Shown piece by piece: positions 19,921 through 28,519 of a stretch of 55,111 bases of DNA. Source of the DNA: Bacillus subtilis (GTDB taxonomy: Bacteria; Bacillota; Bacilli; Bacillales; Bacillaceae_C); NCBI RefSeq assembly GCF_008764245.1, contig NZ_VTQV01000021.1, forward strand, positions 1-55,111. The letters are read 5' to 3'. A model generated the notes under the pieces. It was not told the origin of the DNA. It worked only from the letters and a program-made list of their open reading frames with translations, and searched no databases. The position numbers and the translations under genes were made by a program. Positions within the stretch are counted from its first letter, which is position 1, and every line of letters starts with the position of its first letter.

Positions 19921-19960
19921 AGGTCGAAAACAGTTTGTGCTTCTGTTTTCGACTTTTTTT
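19921..19960 (+). terminator. Terminator after yutF
   Basis: TCGAAAACAG pairs perfectly with CTGTTTTCGA, followed by CTTTTTTT. Confidence 0.85.
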
Positions 19961-20021
19961 ATGGTCTGGGAAATTATAAAATTCTCGACTTGTGGATAAC
20001 TGTTTACGTTGCTGTTTGACA

Positions 20022-20169
20022 TCCAGCTCCAGCGCCCAGCGACTAGCAAACTTTCGGTGCCTTCCTACGATAAGTCAACATCGATTCACCCTTCGGGTTC
20101 ATCGTGTTTCCTTTATCTCGTCAGGCCCCTAAAAAGTTTGTACGTCGCTAAACGGGCGCTTGCGCTTTT
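20022..20169 (-). repeat. Dispersed repeat family A, full copy after yutG
   Basis: Read on the minus strand it goes from AAAAGCGCAAGCGCCCG through GTACAAAC, CCTGACGAGATAAAG and GTTGACTTATCG to GCTAGTCGCTGGGCGCTGGAGCT. It is nearly identical to 24092-24240 and starts 4 nt after the yutG TAA in sense orientation. Confidence 0.9.
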
Positions 20170-20173
20170 GTTC

Positions 20174-20674
20174 TTATATTTCGCCTTTACTACTATGCGC
20201 TAATCGGCTGGAGGCGGCTGCGGCGATGGCCCCGACAATGTCATCAAGGAAGGTATGACATTCTCCAGTGGAATGGTCATTTAATCTTTCTAAAATGCCT
20301 GGTTTTTGTTTGTCAATGTACCCATAATTTGTAAAGCCAATGGAACCATAGACATTCACGATGGAGAAGGCTAAAATTTCATCCACCCCATATAAACTTT
20401 CATCATCTGCAATAATTTGTTGTAAAGGTTCATCCAAGAGTCCTTTTTCCGCCAGTTTATCTAATTGGATCCCTGTTAATACCGCATTTTGTACTTCCCT
20501 CTTTTGCAGGACGCGTTCAATATTTTCGATACATTCCTCTAATTGAAGATCTGGGTGATATCTTTTTTGAAGATACATTACCAACTCGGCAATATCATCA
20601 ATCTGTACCCCTCTTTCTTCTAATAAACGACGTGCAGTCTCTTCGGTTTTTCCAACTTTTCTCGCTCGGTCCAT
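20174..20674 (-). CDS. yutG: PgpA-domain protein (YutG-like)
   Basis: 166 residues. The PgpA (phosphatidylglycerophosphatase A-like) segment is seen as YGSIGFTNYGYIDKQKPGILERLND..TFLDDIVGAIAAAASSRL toward the C-terminus, with acidic DD residues typical of the site. It lacks the membrane helices of E. coli PgpA, as do YutG homologues, so it is probably soluble or peripheral. Whether it dephosphorylates phosphatidylglycerol phosphate is unproven. The stop codon is followed after 4 nt by a dispersed repeat. It is divergent from yutH. Confidence 0.85.
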   Translation of the reverse strand: MDRARKVGKTEETARRLLEERGVQIDDIAELVMYLQKRYHPDLQLEECIENIERVLQKREVQNAVLTGIQLDKLAEKGLLDEPLQQIIADDESLYGVDEILAFSIVNVYGSIGFTNYGYIDKQKPGILERLNDHSTGECHTFLDDIVGAIAAAASSRLAHSSKGEI

Positions 20675-20864
20675 TATTTAACATCCTTTCTTCTATAAAT
20701 AATGCCTCTTTTTACCATGAATGTGCAGTCCGGGTGAAAGATGGTTACCGCACGGTATTATCTAGTAGATTGAACAAATTTTAACGATCACTTTATTCTT
20801 ACACCCATAAAATGAGTTTAGCACACATATAAATAAGATAGATCAGTAAAAAGAGGGATGTAGC

Positions 20865-21869
20865 ATGTCAGAAGATATTTTACGAAATTACTTTAATATT
20901 CACCCTGAAAATTCCATAGGTATAGACGGTCAGATTTATTACCTTGCTGAAGGTTCTGTATATAGTACGATTCAAGTTACCCACTGGGAAGAAGATGCGT
21001 TATTAGAATTATATGAGATGTCAGAGCATATGGCAAAGTTTGGGGATAAAAAAGTTTCAAGATTTGTTCCAGCAAACGATCAAAAATTCCTAATTACACT
21101 TAATGATCAAGATTATGTCGTGCTGCATAACCATTATGTCAATGGTTCCACTAGGAAAAACCGCGGGAGACAATTGGCAAGATTTCATGAACGTGGAAAA
21201 TATTTGCAGGCCTCGATCACGAAATTAAATCGTGAAGGACAGTGGAAAGAGTACTGGATACAAAGATTAGAGCAAATGGAAAAGGTTTGGTCAGGACTTG
21301 TTCGAGAGCCTAGTAAGGAACGGTTCAATCAATTATTTGTGGATTCATTTCCTTATTATTTAGGAATTTGTGAAAATGCGATTCAATATGTAAAAGATAC
21401 GGAGCTTGATGAACGATTTACAGAGGTAGATCAGCGAACGATTTGCCACCAGAGTTTTAAGGAAGGTACATGGGATTCAAGTCAATTAGCGATACGGAAT
21501 CCTTTTGATTGGGTAGTGGATCACAGAGCAAGGGACGTCGCCGAATGGATTCGTGAATGTTATTTTCTGCATCAACGGTCTTATAAGCCATTGATAACAA
21601 GGTTTTTAGAGGGATACCAATCGATTGCCCCATTATCTAGGTTCTCCTGGCGATTGATCTATGGCCGACTATTATTTCCACTGCATTATTTTATTTGTGT
21701 GGAAAATTACTTTTTGAGTTCCTCAGAAGCGTCGAAAAAGCAACTGGAGGAAAAGCTAAGTTGGTATACGCGAAATGCTCGTGATTATGAACTTTTTTTA
21801 AGGGAGTTTTTTCATATAGCCAATCAACAAATTGGGGAAATTCCTCCGGTTGAATGGTTGAATATGTAG
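20865..21869 (+). CDS. yutH: Spore coat-associated kinase-like protein YutH
   Basis: 334 residues, CotS/YutH family with an aminoglycoside-phosphotransferase-like fold. Recognisable parts are IGIDGQIYYLAEGSVY near 18-33, GRQLARFHERGKYLQ near 105-119 (the helix carrying the conserved H), NPFDWVVDHRARDVAEWIRECYF near 207-230 and GYQSIAPLSRFSWRLIYGRLLFPLHYF. A typical HGD catalytic loop is not obvious, so kinase activity is doubtful. In B. subtilis YutH is found in the spore coat. GAGGGATG precedes the ATG. Confidence 0.88.
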   Translation: MSEDILRNYFNIHPENSIGIDGQIYYLAEGSVYSTIQVTHWEEDALLELYEMSEHMAKFGDKKVSRFVPANDQKFLITLNDQDYVVLHNHYVNGSTRKNRGRQLARFHERGKYLQASITKLNREGQWKEYWIQRLEQMEKVWSGLVREPSKERFNQLFVDSFPYYLGICENAIQYVKDTELDERFTEVDQRTICHQSFKEGTWDSSQLAIRNPFDWVVDHRARDVAEWIRECYFLHQRSYKPLITRFLEGYQSIAPLSRFSWRLIYGRLLFPLHYFICVENYFLSSSEASKKQLEEKLSWYTRNARDYELFLREFFHIANQQIGEIPPVEWLNM

Positions 21870-21884
21870 ATGAACATAAAAAAG

Positions 21885-21906
21885 AACCGAAGCTAACTCC
21901 GGTTTT
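21885..21906 (+). terminator. Terminator after yutH
   Basis: AACCG and CGGTT flank a 10-nt loop and are followed by TTTTT; short stem. Confidence 0.55.
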
Positions 21907-22011
21907 TGATGAATAAGCTTGGCGCTGACGACGAAAGCAGACGTCAGCGCGAACACCAGGAAATTATAAATAGTACCTTGCGGATAAGTTTAAATGCAGA
22001 CTGTAATCGTC

Positions 22012-22199
22012 CAGCTCCAGCGCCTATCGGCTAGCAAATTTACGTCTTCTGATTGCGTAAGTCAACATCGGTTCGTCCTTTGTCCTCACCGTGTTTAGGC
22101 CAACAGGACGTTGGTCAAAACAGCGTTGCGCCAGGACGGCGCGCTTTTAGCTGTTTATCTTTTAAATTTGTACGCCGCTAAACAGGCGCTTGCGCTTTT
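22012..22199 (-). repeat. Dispersed repeat family A with nested hairpin insertion, after yutI
   Basis: Both ends match family A (GCTCCAGCGCC at the left, GCGCTTGCGCTTTT at the right). Between CACCGTGTTT and TTTTAAATTTGTACGCC the usual CCTTTATCTCGTCAG is replaced by a segment with two mini-hairpins, CCAAC AGGAC GTTGG (22100-22114) and GCGCC AGGAC GGCGC (22128-22142). The element starts about 5 nt after the yutI stop codon, in sense orientation. Confidence 0.85.
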
Positions 22200-22204
22200 G
22201 GTTC

Positions 22205-22441
22205 TTAAAATACCTGCTCCACTTCTAATACTCCAGGTACTTCTTCAATTAAGGCACGTTCAATGCCGGCTTTTAGAGTGATGGTCGAACTTGGACATGT
22301 TCCACATGCACCAAGCAAGCGGAGCTTTACAATACCCTCATCCACATCAACGAGTTCACAATCGCCACCGTCTCGAAGGAGAAAAGGGCGTAATTTATCT
22401 AGGACTACTTGAACTTGATCTAACATTGTTTCTTCGTTCAT
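22205..22441 (-). CDS. yutI: NifU C-terminal domain Fe-S carrier (YutI, NfuA-like)
   Basis: 78 residues, consisting only of a Nfu domain. The cluster-binding CxxC is in [20 protein letters not shown] near 43-62; the N-terminus has [18 protein letters not shown]. It transfers [4Fe-4S] clusters from the Suf scaffold to client enzymes. AGGAG is 8 nt before the ATG. B. subtilis YutI is somewhat longer, so this is a compact form. It lies between two repeats: a MITE-like one upstream and family A downstream. Confidence 0.93.
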   Translation of the reverse strand: MNEETMLDQVQVVLDKLRPFLLRDGGDCELVDVDEGIVKLRLLGACGTCPSSTITLKAGIERALIEEVPGVLEVEQVF

Positions 22442-22463
22442 TGTGATCGACTCCTTTCCTAAT

Positions 22464-22617
22464 AGAGGATGTTCAAAAAGTCCGGTAAAAATGACACTGC
22501 GAATTTCTTCGTTGGCTTGCTTCTCCGCTGCTCATGTATCTAAATGCATACATTCCGCTGCTCGAAGGCTGCGCCGCCTCGAACTTCTTGGTCCTTTTTA
22601 TCCTCCTTTTTGAACAC
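22464..22617. repeat. MITE-like element with inverted ends
   Basis: The left end GATGTTCAAAAAGTCCGG and the right end CCTCCTTTTTGAACACGC are inverted repeats (GTTCAAAAAG/CTTTTTGAAC). The interior carries GCTGCTC direct repeats and the palindrome-rich CGAAGGCTGCGCCGCCTCG. The ends recur at 1818-1870. It encodes nothing credible and sits in the promoter region of yutI. Confidence 0.75.
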
Positions 22618-22724
22618 GCACTACTACCATTATAATCAGATTCAGCGAAAAAATCTAGGGAATGAAACGGCAAGGGGAGAGGAATGGTATGAGGAGGATA
22701 GTCCTCACAGAGTGAGGAGTTTTT

Positions 22725-23792
22725 TTATCCCTTATGAAATTTATACATCCATAAGACGCCTGATTTTAAAATACGGGCAATTCTTCCCGTAATCGGTCTG
22801 TCTGCCATCATGCCAAATCCTTTTTTCTTACCTAAAGAACCGAGTGTTCCTTTTAATTTGATGGATGGCATTTCTTCTGGTAATGGTTGGCCATTCCATC
22901 TCTTTCTCATGACTTCTACAATTTGTTCTGCTTGTCCTTCCGCCAGCTGTGCACTAGGCGCATGGGGAAGACTTGCACAATCCCCTACTACATAAACTTC
23001 TTCATGTTGGGGAATATTATGATAAGGTGTGAGAATGGCGCGTCCTTGCCGATCTTTTTCAATATCCATGGCTTGGACAATTTTATTCGGTTGAATCCCA
23101 GCCGTCCAAACAATCACATCTGTTGAAACAGGTTGATCATTATTGTAGAGAACGCCTTCTTCTACCTTTGTAATGTTGGCCTCATTGACTACTTCCACAC
23201 CATTAGAAGCAAACCAATTTTGTACATAGAGACTGATTCTTTCTGGAAAAGAAGAAAGAACGGTTTTTCCCCGATCAAAAAGTTTAATCGTTAAATCTGG
23301 ACGACTTTCCCTTAATTCACTTGCAAGCTCAATCCCACTTAATCCTCCACCGACAATGCTGACGACAGAATTGGCCGATAGATTATTTAACTTCTGGTAT
23401 GTATCACGTGCTTTGCCAATTGATTGAATGCTATGTGTGTAGAGATCTGCCCCAGGAATATTGTGATATTTGTCCTCACAGCCTAGGCCAATCACTAATT
23501 GGTCATACGAAACTGGTTCCGAATGGGCTACATGCACTAACTTTTCATCCAAATCAATCTGGGTGACCTCTCCGTATTGCACGTTTAACTTTGACTCTTC
23601 CGGAAAAGAAACACGTACATCTTGATCGGAAACCGTTCCAGCTGCAAGGGCATAATATTCGGTTTTTAAAGAGTGATAAGGAACCTTATCAATTAATGTA
23701 ATGGTCCAATCTTCAGGGAGATGGTGAGGAAGGAGTTCCCGAAGCACCCGCATATTTCCGTATCCTCCGCCGAGCAGTACTAGTTTTTTCAT
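22725..23792 (-). CDS. yutJ: NAD(P)/FAD-dependent oxidoreductase, NDH-2-like (YutJ)
   Basis: 355 residues. The FAD-binding Rossmann motif is LGGGYGNMR at 7-15, the NAD-binding one VGGGLSGIELASEL near 150, and the flavin-site VVGDCAS near 280. It is related to type 2 NADH dehydrogenases but shorter than ndh at 26478-27698. It probably reduces a quinone or other acceptor; the true acceptor is unknown. GGAG lies 8 nt before the ATG. In B. subtilis it lies between yuzB and yuzD; yuzD is missing here. Confidence 0.88.
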   Translation of the reverse strand: MKKLVLLGGGYGNMRVLRELLPHHLPEDWTITLIDKVPYHSLKTEYYALAAGTVSDQDVRVSFPEESKLNVQYGEVTQIDLDEKLVHVAHSEPVSYDQLVIGLGCEDKYHNIPGADLYTHSIQSIGKARDTYQKLNNLSANSVVSIVGGGLSGIELASELRESRPDLTIKLFDRGKTVLSSFPERISLYVQNWFASNGVEVVNEANITKVEEGVLYNNDQPVSTDVIVWTAGIQPNKIVQAMDIEKDRQGRAILTPYHNIPQHEEVYVVGDCASLPHAPSAQLAEGQAEQIVEVMRKRWNGQPLPEEMPSIKLKGTLGSLGKKKGFGMMADRPITGRIARILKSGVLWMYKFHKG

Positions 23793-24091
23793 AAAAATAT
23801 CTCCTTTTGCCAGCTTCTTGTGAGTAAAATAAGTTCAATTTTGCAGAACAATAGATAAAGATACACAAATGATTCTCCATAAAAAAGGCTTTTCATATTG
23901 AAGTTTTTAAGATTCATTCGAATAATATGTATGGTTAATCCCATGGTAAAGTATACCGAATTCAGAAGGGATATACAACCGTTCATGCCGAGTTTCTAGA
24001 GAAAAATAAATCGCTTTATATAAAATTTTGAAACGGAAATGAGCCATCATTTTTTCCGGATAGGAAAGTATAAATTTTCGCTAATGTTGGA
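23793..24091. other. Intergenic region without a supported gene
   Basis: The yutJ to repeat stretch is A/T-rich. An open frame on the minus strand (23789-23986) has no ribosome site or family resemblance. It likely holds only the yutJ promoter. With the repeat and 24241-24381 the gap between yutJ and yuzB is 589 bp. Confidence 0.6.
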
Positions 24092-24240
24092 TCTAGCTCC
24101 AGCGCCCAGCGACTAGCAAACTTTCGGTGCCTTCCTAGATAAGTCAACATCAGTTCGCCTTATTAGGCTCACTGTGTTTCCTTTATCTCGTCAGGCCCCT
24201 AAAAAGTTTGTACGTCGCTAAACGGGCGCTTGCGCTTTTC
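24092..24240 (-). repeat. Dispersed repeat family A, full copy without adjacent upstream gene
   Basis: Nearly identical to 20022-20169, including GCCCAGCGACTAGCAAACTTTCGG and CAGGCCCCTAAAAAGTTTG. On the minus strand its 5' end is preceded by TAAG, but I find no open frame running into that TAA, so this copy is not attached to a recognisable gene. Confidence 0.9.
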
Positions 24241-24381
24241 TTACCGTCATCCGTTTCTTTTATTATAGATGCTCGTGTATTTTGCGCTATAATGGTCAAT
24301 CCTAAAAGTCTCTATAGAGGTTTTGATTTTTGACTATTGGAGCGAATGCGAGTAGGATAATCATGAGGATGAGGTGATCGT

Positions 24382-24618
24382 GTGAATCCGATTATTGAAT
24401 TTTGTATTAGTAATCTTGGGATGGGAAGTTATGAAGCATTACAAATTTTAGAGGAAGATCCCAATTTAGATATTATTGAATATGGCTGCCTGGATCATTG
24501 TGATTTATGTGCCGAATCTTTGTATGCTCTTGTGAATGGGGAGGTTGTGACAGGCGATTCTCCAGAAGCGCTTGTGCAGAACATTTACCAATATTTAGAA
24601 GAAAACCCGATGTTTTAA
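24382..24618 (+). CDS. yuzB: DUF1450 protein (YuzB)
   Basis: 78 residues, small cytoplasmic protein. It has a clear cysteine pattern, [21 protein letters not shown] near 34-55, and [10 protein letters not shown] at the start, both typical of the YuzB family. The Cys set suggests metal or Fe-S binding, not shown. GTG start with GAGGTGAT just upstream. It lies between Fe-S genes (yutI, yutM) and flavoproteins. Confidence 0.9.
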   Translation: MNPIIEFCISNLGMGSYEALQILEEDPNLDIIEYGCLDHCDLCAESLYALVNGEVVTGDSPEALVQNIYQYLEENPMF

Positions 24619-24700
24619 AACCAGTTGCATTGGTTGAGAATATTGGGTAAGAGGTATATACTGAAAGGATACGAAGCACAAAAAGATGGGGGTGCAAAGA

Positions 24701-25063
24701 ATGAGTGAAATTATTACGCTTACGGAAGCAGCGGCATTACAAATTAAGGATATGATGAAGCATAATGGGGAAGAAGATGCTTATTTTCGTTTTTCCATCA
24801 ATGGTGGCGGATGTAGCGGTCTATCTTATGGAATGAGTTTAGATCATGAGAAATCAGAATCTGATCGTTTCTTTGTTGCTCATGATATCCCAGTCGTCAT
24901 CGATGAAGAAAGTGCGCCAATTGTGACGGGAACCGTGATCGATTATAAGGAATCCATGATGGGTGGCGGCTTTACCATTGACAATCCCAATGCCCTAGTT
25001 TCTTGTGGCTGTGGTTCGTCTTTCCGCACAGCGAAAGTGACAGGGACACCGGAGAAGTGTTAA
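24701..25063 (+). CDS. yutM: A-type Fe-S carrier (YutM; IscA/ErpA family)
   Basis: 120 residues. The three conserved cysteines are in GGGCSGLSYGM near 36-46 and SCGCGSSF near 104-111. A-type proteins hold and deliver Fe-S clusters after Suf assembly. ATG at 24701 follows GGGGGTG; an ATG at 24686 lacks a site. In B. subtilis dapF and yutK lie next to it; both are absent here, which brings yutM next to yuzB. Confidence 0.94.
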   Translation: MSEIITLTEAAALQIKDMMKHNGEEDAYFRFSINGGGCSGLSYGMSLDHEKSESDRFFVAHDIPVVIDEESAPIVTGTVIDYKESMMGGGFTIDNPNALVSCGCGSSFRTAKVTGTPEKC

Positions 25064-25085
25064 GGATTATTTAATCGAATAACAT

Positions 25086-25129
25086 AAAAAAAGATTGCTT
25101 TTGGCTTTTCGCTATAGCAATCTTTTTTT
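25086..25129 (+). terminator. Terminator after yutM
   Basis: AAAAAAAGATTGCT pairs with AGCAATCTTTTTTT. Confidence 0.9.
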
Positions 25130-25160
25130 GGATAGCAGAATTCACGATAACGCTACGCTT

Positions 25161-25198
25161 AAAAAATCAGTGAAGTATACACACTTCACTGATTTTTT
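25161..25198 (-). terminator. Terminator after yumC (minus strand)
   Basis: AAAAAATCAGTGAAGT and ACTTCACTGATTTTTT form a perfect stem with a 6-nt loop just past the yumC stop codon. Confidence 0.9.
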
Positions 25199-25204
25199 GC
25201 TTCT

Positions 25205-26200
25205 TTACTCAAATAACGAAGTACTATGCATCGGCTGTAGACGCGCTTTTGGATCGATATAGGCTTTTGCATTGCTGACCGCTGTTGGGGCTTCCCCAAA
25301 ACCAGTTGCAATTAGTTTTACTTTACCAGGATAGGTCGTAATATCGCCTGCCGCATAGATTCCTGGAATATTGGTTTCCATTCGGCTGTTCACAACAATT
25401 GAGTTCTTTTCAATCTCTAATCCCCATTCTTTGATAGGGCCTAAGGAAGAAATAAAGCCATAATTACAGATAAGGGAGTCCAATTCAATAGTATGTTTCC
25501 GGTCTCCTCTTACTTCCTCGAGTTCGAGTCCACGTATGGCGATTTGATCGCAAATAAGGTCTGATGCAACGAAAGGGGTTAATATTTCGACTTTCGAGTT
25601 TTGTAACTGGGTCACACTACTTTCATGGGCACGGAATTTATCCCTGCGGTGAATGAGGCTAACTTTTTCGGCAATCGGTTCAAGCATTAAGGCCCAGTCG
25701 ACGGCCGAGTCGCCACCACCTAAAATCGCGACACGCTGCCCTTTAAATTGTTGCATATCATCGACAAAATAATGCAGGTTTTTTCCTTCAAACGGAATCG
25801 CACTGTCAAATTCAAGACGACGTGGTTGGAAAGCGCCAATTCCAGCTGTGATAATCACGGATTTGGAATAATGAATCTCTTCATCCGTTGTTAATTTAAA
25901 CGTCCCATCTTCTAGTTTTTCAAGATTGGAAACAGCTTGACCAAGACACACAGTAGGAGAAAACATCGCCATTTGTTCTTTCAAATTTTGGACAAGATCA
26001 TGGGCCTTAATTTTTGGAAAGCCTGCAACATCGTATATATATTTTTCAGGGTAAAGGGTTGAAAGTTGTCCACCTAATTGCGGTAAGCTTTCAATCACCT
26101 TCACACTGCAATCGCGTAAGCCGGCATAAAACGCGGTGAACATTCCTGCTGGTCCACCACCTAAAATCGTAATATCATATATTTGTTGATCTTCTTTCAC
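25205..26200 (-). CDS. yumC: Ferredoxin/flavodoxin-NADP+ reductase (YumC)
   Basis: 331 residues, thioredoxin-reductase-like FNR of the Bacillus type. FAD motif [16 protein letters not shown] at 14-29, NADP motif [12 protein letters not shown] near 158-170, then [10 protein letters not shown], and the C-terminal FAD segment [25 protein letters not shown]. The CxxC of thioredoxin reductase is absent, as expected. It supplies electrons to ferredoxin or flavodoxin, including for Fe-S work. GAGGG precedes the ATG; the gene is divergent from ndh. Confidence 0.95.
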   Translation of the reverse strand: MKEDQQIYDITILGGGPAGMFTAFYAGLRDCSVKVIESLPQLGGQLSTLYPEKYIYDVAGFPKIKAHDLVQNLKEQMAMFSPTVCLGQAVSNLEKLEDGTFKLTTDEEIHYSKSVIITAGIGAFQPRRLEFDSAIPFEGKNLHYFVDDMQQFKGQRVAILGGGDSAVDWALMLEPIAEKVSLIHRRDKFRAHESSVTQLQNSKVEILTPFVASDLICDQIAIRGLELEEVRGDRKHTIELDSLICNYGFISSLGPIKEWGLEIEKNSIVVNSRMETNIPGIYAAGDITTYPGKVKLIATGFGEAPTAVSNAKAYIDPKARLQPMHSTSLFE

Positions 26201-26322
26201 AGAAAATCCCTCCTGTACGAACTAAGAAAATTCATCTTTTCTATCATACCATATAGTTCATTCCCGATAAAACAACAGGGAGTGACAAAATAATAAAAAA
26301 ATTCACGGATTTAAATAACTGC

Positions 26323-26350
26323 TTGAAAAAGATGAATAAAAGCATATAAT
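26323..26350 (+). promoter_or_regulatory. Sigma-A promoter for ndh
   Basis: TTGAAA at 26323-26328 and a perfect TATAAT at 26345-26350, 16-bp spacer. Transcription would start near 26357, giving a leader of about 120 nt. TTGTGACAAT in the leader (around 26374) is half of a Rex site, without a good second half. Confidence 0.7.
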
Positions 26351-26477
26351 GTAATTGAGACTTATGTTAAGAATTTGTGACAATATTCTGGGTTTCTAGT
26401 GTTGTACGTGAATAGAATCACATTATATAATCGTACATGCTCCCATTATTAAGATGTAAAAGAGGAAGGGATATAAT

Positions 26478-27698
26478 ATGAACAGGCCAAAAATTGTGGT
26501 ATTAGGTGCTGGATACGGTGGACTTATGACCGTAACTCGATTGCAAAAGCAGCTTGGAAATAATGATGCTGATATCGTATTAGTAAACAAGAATGACTAT
26601 CATTATGAAACAACATGGCTTCACGAAGCTTCTGCTGGAACACTTCATCATGACCGAGTACGCTATGATATTTCGAAAGTGATTAATCCGGGGAAAGTAA
26701 ATTTTGTCCAAAAAACCGTAACAAAAATAGAGCCTGAATCGAAAAAAGTGATTCTTGAAGATGGAGAGCTTTCTTACGATTATTTAGTTGTCGCTCTAGG
26801 CGCGGCTCCTGAAACATTCGGTATTCAAGGTTTAGACAAATATGCATTCTCCATTGTGAACGTGAATGCAGCAAGACAAATTCGTGAGCATATTGAATAT
26901 CAATTTGCGACATATAAAGTAGAAGGAGAAAAAGATCCAGAGCGCTTAACGATTGTAGTCGGTGGCGCAGGTTTTACTGGAATCGAGTTCCTAGGCGAAC
27001 TTGGTAATCGTATTCCAGAGCTTTGTAAAGAATATGATATTGACCAAAAATTAGTGAAGATCATTTGCGTGGAAGCTGCCCCAACTGCCTTACCAGGATT
27101 TGATCCAGAGCTTGTTCAATATGCGATGGCAAATCTTCAGAAAAAAGGCGTTGAATTCCGGATTGGAACAGCGATTAAAGAGGCGACTCCAGATGGAATT
27201 ATCGTGGCAAAAGGTGAGGATGAAACGGAAGAAATCAAAGCGGCAACGGTTGTATGGGCTGCAGGGGTTCGTGGTAATCCAATTATTGAAGAATCTGGAT
27301 TTGAAAATATGCGTGGCCGTGTAAAAGTAGATCCATATTTACGTGCACCTGGATATGAGGACATCTTTATTATTGGAGACTGTGCGTTGATTATTAATGA
27401 AGAGATCAATCGTCCTTACCCACCAACTGCACAAATTTCTATGCAGCAGGGAGAACTACTCGCAAGTAATCTTACAAAATTGATCAACGGCAATTCCGAT
27501 CTTCACACATTCAGCTTCGATAACAAAGGAACGGTATGTTCACTTGGTGATGATGATGCGATTGGCGTGGCCTTTGGTAAAAAAATAACAGGAACGAAAG
27601 CTTCTTTCATGAAGAAAATGATTGATAATCGCGCATTATACATGATCGGCGGCGTTCCATTAACATTGAAAAAAGGGAAGTTTGATTTGTTCAAATAA
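26478..27698 (+). CDS. ndh: Type 2 NADH:quinone oxidoreductase
   Basis: 406 residues. Single-subunit, membrane-attached flavoenzyme passing electrons from NADH to menaquinone without proton pumping. FAD motif [12 protein letters not shown] at 6-17, NAD motif [16 protein letters not shown] near 160-175, and FIIGDCALI near 298; the quinone-side [10 protein letters not shown] motif follows. The C-terminal amphipathic part ([29 protein letters not shown]) probably binds the membrane. Length equals B. subtilis YumB/Ndh. GAGGAAGG precedes the ATG. Confidence 0.96.
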   Translation: MNRPKIVVLGAGYGGLMTVTRLQKQLGNNDADIVLVNKNDYHYETTWLHEASAGTLHHDRVRYDISKVINPGKVNFVQKTVTKIEPESKKVILEDGELSYDYLVVALGAAPETFGIQGLDKYAFSIVNVNAARQIREHIEYQFATYKVEGEKDPERLTIVVGGAGFTGIEFLGELGNRIPELCKEYDIDQKLVKIICVEAAPTALPGFDPELVQYAMANLQKKGVEFRIGTAIKEATPDGIIVAKGEDETEEIKAATVVWAAGVRGNPIIEESGFENMRGRVKVDPYLRAPGYEDIFIIGDCALIINEEINRPYPPTAQISMQQGELLASNLTKLINGNSDLHTFSFDNKGTVCSLGDDDAIGVAFGKKITGTKASFMKKMIDNRALYMIGGVPLTLKKGKFDLFK

Positions 27699-27704
27699 CC
27701 GGTA

Positions 27705-27749
27705 AGAGAAAGCAGAGTTCTAATAGGAATTCTGCTTTCTCTCTTTTTT
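27705..27749 (+). terminator. Terminator after ndh
   Basis: AGAGAAAGCAGA pairs with TCTGCTTTCTCT, followed by TTTTTT. Confidence 0.92.
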
Positions 27750-27750
27750 A

Positions 27751-27915
27751 AAGGAAGTTCAAAAAGTAGGGACCTAATGGGTGAACAAGGGATAAACGGC
27801 TAAAGACGCCACATCCGCATGTCTTCGCCGTTTTGACCAACGTCCTGTTGGCCTAATTTCGCGACAACAATCGCCACGCCTTTGTGACCTGCGTCCTGCA
27901 GGCCCCCGTTTGACG
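27751..27915 (+). repeat. Composite hairpin repeat between ndh and yuiB
   Basis: It starts with GAAGTTCAAAAAGTAGGGACC, close to the MITE-like end at 22464. It then holds CGGC..GCCG around ACGCCACATCC, CCAAC GTCCT GTTGG (27837-27851), and CCTGC GTCCT GCAGG (27888-27902) preceded by CCACGCCTTTGTGA, as at 14163. No coding potential. Confidence 0.75.
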
Positions 27916-27998
27916 CCCGCCTCACAAAAATAATTTCCACAATATGTGACCAAATTTTTAAGATATTAAAGGGGATTTTAATTTAAAGGAAATTCCAA

Positions 27999-28027
27999 TT
28001 GACGCGTTTTACTAGATTCAGTAAACT
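27999..28027 (+). promoter_or_regulatory. Candidate promoter for yuiB
   Basis: TTGACG at 27999-28004, 17-bp spacer, TAAACT at 28022-28027. This favours a yuiB start at 28059 rather than the TTG at 27999. Confidence 0.5.
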
Positions 28028-28058
28028 GAGAGATAGTGAAAATAAGGGGGAAATATCT

Positions 28059-28385
28059 GTGCCATCCATGAGTTTGCCGGTATTAATTATTTCAATGTTA
28101 CTATTTTTTGTGTTGTTTTTTGGGATTGGTTTTATCCTAAATATGTTGTTACGTATGACTTGGGTGATGGCTATCGTTTATCCAGTGATTGCATTATTGA
28201 TTATAAATACGTTGCCACTTAGTCAATATTTTACAAATAGTAAAACAGCGTTCTCACAATTAGGAAAGAATTTGGCAAATTTGGCACCAGCTGATATTAC
28301 GATTCTAGGTGCTGGTCTTGTTGGAGCCATTCTTTCTGGCCTCACCATGCGAACGTTAAGGGCGAAAGGATATCGAATGTTTTAA
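28059..28385 (+). CDS. yuiB: Membrane protein YuiB
   Basis: 108 residues with three likely membrane helices: LPVLIISMLLFFVLFFGIGF, MTWVMAIVYPVIALLII and ITILGAGLVGAILSGLTM. The order FFGIGFILNMLLR and the final RAKGYRMF match B. subtilis YuiB by recall. Function unknown. GTG at 28059 has AAGGGGG about 8 nt upstream. In B. subtilis yuiA precedes it; here a repeat takes that place. Confidence 0.85.
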   Translation: MPSMSLPVLIISMLLFFVLFFGIGFILNMLLRMTWVMAIVYPVIALLIINTLPLSQYFTNSKTAFSQLGKNLANLAPADITILGAGLVGAILSGLTMRTLRAKGYRMF

Positions 28386-28454
28386 TGAAACTGTACAGGA
28401 AAGGTCCCTTTTATTGGGACCTTTTAACATATAAGGGCGAATTTCTTTCATGAG

Positions 28455-28519
28455 ATGTGAAATACTCTTGTATAGCATGAAAATACTCTCGTATACCATG
28501 AAAATACCCTCATATAGCA
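28455..28519. repeat. 21-22 bp tandem repeat, three copies
   Basis: ATG(T)GAAATACTCTTGTATAGC at 28455, ATGAAAATACTCTCGTATACC at 28477, ATGAAAATACCCTCATATAGC at 28498. Each unit holds a small inverted repeat ATAC..GTAT. It runs into the 3' end of the DUF418 gene (stop at 28510). Confidence 0.75.

Noticed and set aside
26374-26395. Rex-type operator in the ndh leader (TTGTGACAAT)
   Set aside because: Only one half-site is good; the second half expected as TTCACAA is not present, so I do not call it.
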